Positions 53,766-55,136 of a stretch of DNA of 55,136 nucleotides are shown here, in pieces. Source of the stretch: Alphaproteobacteria bacterium. Its GTDB lineage: Bacteria > Pseudomonadota > Alphaproteobacteria > UBA7985 > JAUIBT01. The notes beneath the pieces are model-generated. The model saw only the letters and a program-made list of their open reading frames with translations, was not told the origin of the DNA and did not search any database. Position 1 is the first letter of the stretch, and each line of letters starts with the position of its first letter. The translations under genes and the position numbers were made by a program. Location of the stretch: contig JAUIBT010000024.1 of the NCBI GenBank assembly GCA_030428255.1, positions 1 through 55,136 on the forward strand, written 5' to 3'.

Positions 53766-54671
53766 TCAGCTCTGCTTTTTGAGGACTTCGCCCGCTAGTA
53801 AGACCGTCTGAGCGTGCAGCGCTGCCAATGGCCGCAAATCGCGCTGATAGCCCCCGCCCATCACGGTGACCAGCGCCAGCCCCTGCCCCTGCGCCCAGGA
53901 CAGCACGCGCCGGTCGCGCGCGGCCAGATCTGCGCCGCTCAGCGCCATCTTCCCCAGAGCATCGTCCTGGTGCGGATCAACGCCAGCATTATAGAACACC
54001 AAATCAAAGCTCTGGTTCTGCAAGCGCTCCAACAGGCTCTCTAGCGCATGGGAGTAAGCCGGACCCTGGCTGCCCTTGGCCAGCGCCACATCCATATCTG
54101 AGCGCGCCTTTTCAAAGGGATAGTTGTCCGCGCAATGCAGTGAGGCAGTGACCACGCGCGGCTCGCTGGCAAACATGCGCGCGGTGCCGTCGCCCTGGTG
54201 GACATCCAGATCCAGAGCCAAGATGCGCTGCACCCGCCCCTGGTCCAGCAAGGCTCGGGCGGCAATCCCAACATCGTTCAGGGTGCAAAACCCCGCCGGG
54301 CTGGCTTGGTCGGCATGGTGCGATCCCCCAGCCAAATTACAGGCGATGCCCATGTCCAGCGCGGTCAGGGCCGCAGCATAGCTGCCCGCCGCCGCCGCCA
54401 AGGCCCGGTCGCGCACATCGGCTTGCATGGGCAAGCCCAGGCGCTTTTCCATCGCACGCGGCAGCGCCAGATCGCGGACCAAGGGCCAATAGTCATGAGC
54501 GCGGGCAAGCTGGGCCTCACTGAGCGTCTTGGGGCGCAAGAAGCGCATGTCCCGCGCCGCGCTGTGGGCGCGCAGAGCCTCGGCGACCGCCACGTACTTG
54601 CCCATAGGGAAGCGGTGCCCGGCGGGCAGACGCGGGCGAAAGCGGGTATCCAAGAAGACGGGTAGATGCAT
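53766..54671 (-). CDS. Histone-deacetylase-family deacetylase
   Basis: 301 residues from ATG 54671; a TTG at 54701 is possible. Zinc-hydrolase motifs of the HDAC/AcuC superfamily: His118-His119 in GGSHHADQASPAGFC, Asp156 and His158 in LDLDVHQGDGTARMF, Asp232 in NAGVDPHQDD, and Tyr275 in GGGYQRD. The compact length and motif spacing fit the class IV (HDAC11-like) bacterial proteins. Substrate may be an acylated lysine, polyamine or acetyl-CoA-related compound. Cytoplasmic. Confidence 0.9.
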   Translation of the reverse strand: MHLPVFLDTRFRPRLPAGHRFPMGKYVAVAEALRAHSAARDMRFLRPKTLSEAQLARAHDYWPLVRDLALPRAMEKRLGLPMQADVRDRALAAAAGSYAAALTALDMGIACNLAGGSHHADQASPAGFCTLNDVGIAARALLDQGRVQRILALDLDVHQGDGTARMFASEPRVVTASLHCADNYPFEKARSDMDVALAKGSQGPAYSHALESLLERLQNQSFDLVFYNAGVDPHQDDALGKMALSGADLAARDRRVLSWAQGQGLALVTVMGGGYQRDLRPLAALHAQTVLLAGEVLKKQS

Positions 54672-54780
54672 AGCGTTAGCAAGCAGGTGGCTGGGTCTCA
54701 ATCAAGATAAATCGGTTGCGCGGCCAGCCAAGAGCGGCCAACCAAGAGCGCCTCCCCACAAACCCTGCTCTGCCCGCCTG

Positions 54781-54999
54781 TCACAGGGGTTTGGCGGGGA
54801 ACAGCCAGCGCCCCATGCCCAGCACAAAGGCCGCTGATTGGGCGACCGTCGCCGCGATAACCGACAAGATTATCTGGCTCTCTAGGACCGGCTGGTAGCC
54901 GCTGCCCTGCCAAAGCGCAACCAGAGGCAGCATCAGGCGGTCCACCAAGATCAGCAGACTGAACAGGCCCAAATTGATGCAATAGCCGATGACGAACAC
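54781..54999 (-). CDS. Small membrane protein, possibly GtrA-like
   Basis: 72 residues from a GTG at 54999; the frame is open back to a stop about 70 bp earlier, so the start is uncertain. Two or three hydrophobic segments are clear (VIGYCINLGLFSLLILVDRLMLPLVAL; IILSVIAATVAQSAAFVLGMGRWLF). The beginning FVIGYCINLGLF recalls the first helix of GtrA proteins, but the rest is too short for certainty. It ends 109 bp before the deacetylase start on the same strand. Confidence 0.45.
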   Translation of the reverse strand: MFVIGYCINLGLFSLLILVDRLMLPLVALWQGSGYQPVLESQIILSVIAATVAQSAAFVLGMGRWLFPAKPL

Positions 55000-55136
55000 G
55001 GGGAAAATGGTAAGCGGTGGCTGGACCGCACGTTGCTTGGCTGGGTCCGGCCTGCGAGTTGATACCCATCACATGATGGGGAGTTCTTTAGGCTATGGAA
55101 TCTCAGACTGCGTTTCTCAGGTCGCTCGAGGTTGAG

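Overview
The window reads as a chromosomal segment of a GC-rich alphaproteobacterium. The main evidence is the gene string dusB-ntrB-ntrC-ntrY-ntrX-trkA, the PetP/PetR-like MarR plus OmpR-type regulator pair next to ilvE, a DUF4170 protein, a RamB/ScfR-type regulator divergent from isocitrate lyase, and a CIRCE-controlled groESL operon. I cannot fix the order; Rhodospirillales or a relative is the best guess. No tRNA, rRNA, CRISPR array, transposase or integrase was recognised.

Layout. 1-1.9 kb: truncated BspA-like (DUF285) surface protein, a doubtful small gene and a secreted YbjN-family protein. 2.0-6.6 kb: FAD-dependent oxidoreductase plus CocE/NonD hydrolase, divergent from a DMT exporter. 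6.6-9.6 kb: short repeats, a secreted protein of unknown function, a membrane fatty-acid desaturase and a class II aldolase/adducin protein. 9.6-15.2 kb: a LysR regulator with a clear palindromic operator, an M20 ArgE-like deacylase, and a 1078-residue fusion of a cobalamin/[4Fe-4S] reductive dehalogenase with a flavin/NAD(P)H/[2Fe-2S] reductase, the most remarkable gene here. 15.2-21.2 kb: DUF4170/DUF1737 protein, histidine kinase, response regulator, MarR regulator, ilvE, YqaA-type membrane protein, dsbB and a 103-bp tandem duplication. 21.2-25.7 kb: HNH nuclease, carboxylesterase, and a large pseudo-caspase/SH3 protein. 25.7-29.3 kb: cytochrome b561-like protein with a membrane-anchored LuxR regulator, then an SLC13 permease. 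29.3-32.3 kb: accessory stretch with two Flp-type pilin-like genes and an AT-rich metallo-beta-lactamase gene broken by one in-frame stop.

32.4-54.7 kb is mostly core: groESL, a second DUF4170 protein, aceA with its putative regulator, trkA and the complete Ntr regulatory cluster with dusB, the isoprenoid genes ispD and ispF (separate here), pgpA, a CinA C-terminal-type amidohydrolase, a periplasmic protein with five CxxC repeats plus Sel1 and peptidoglycan-binding domains, an SGNH hydrolase and an HDAC-family deacetylase.

Short regulatory and repeat signals are frequent: a dispersed intergenic repeat with a CCAAAGCCG core, a 41-bp direct repeat, three regulator-associated palindromes, CIRCE and several hairpin terminators. 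All calls rest on reading the sequence and recalled family motifs; no searches were run.
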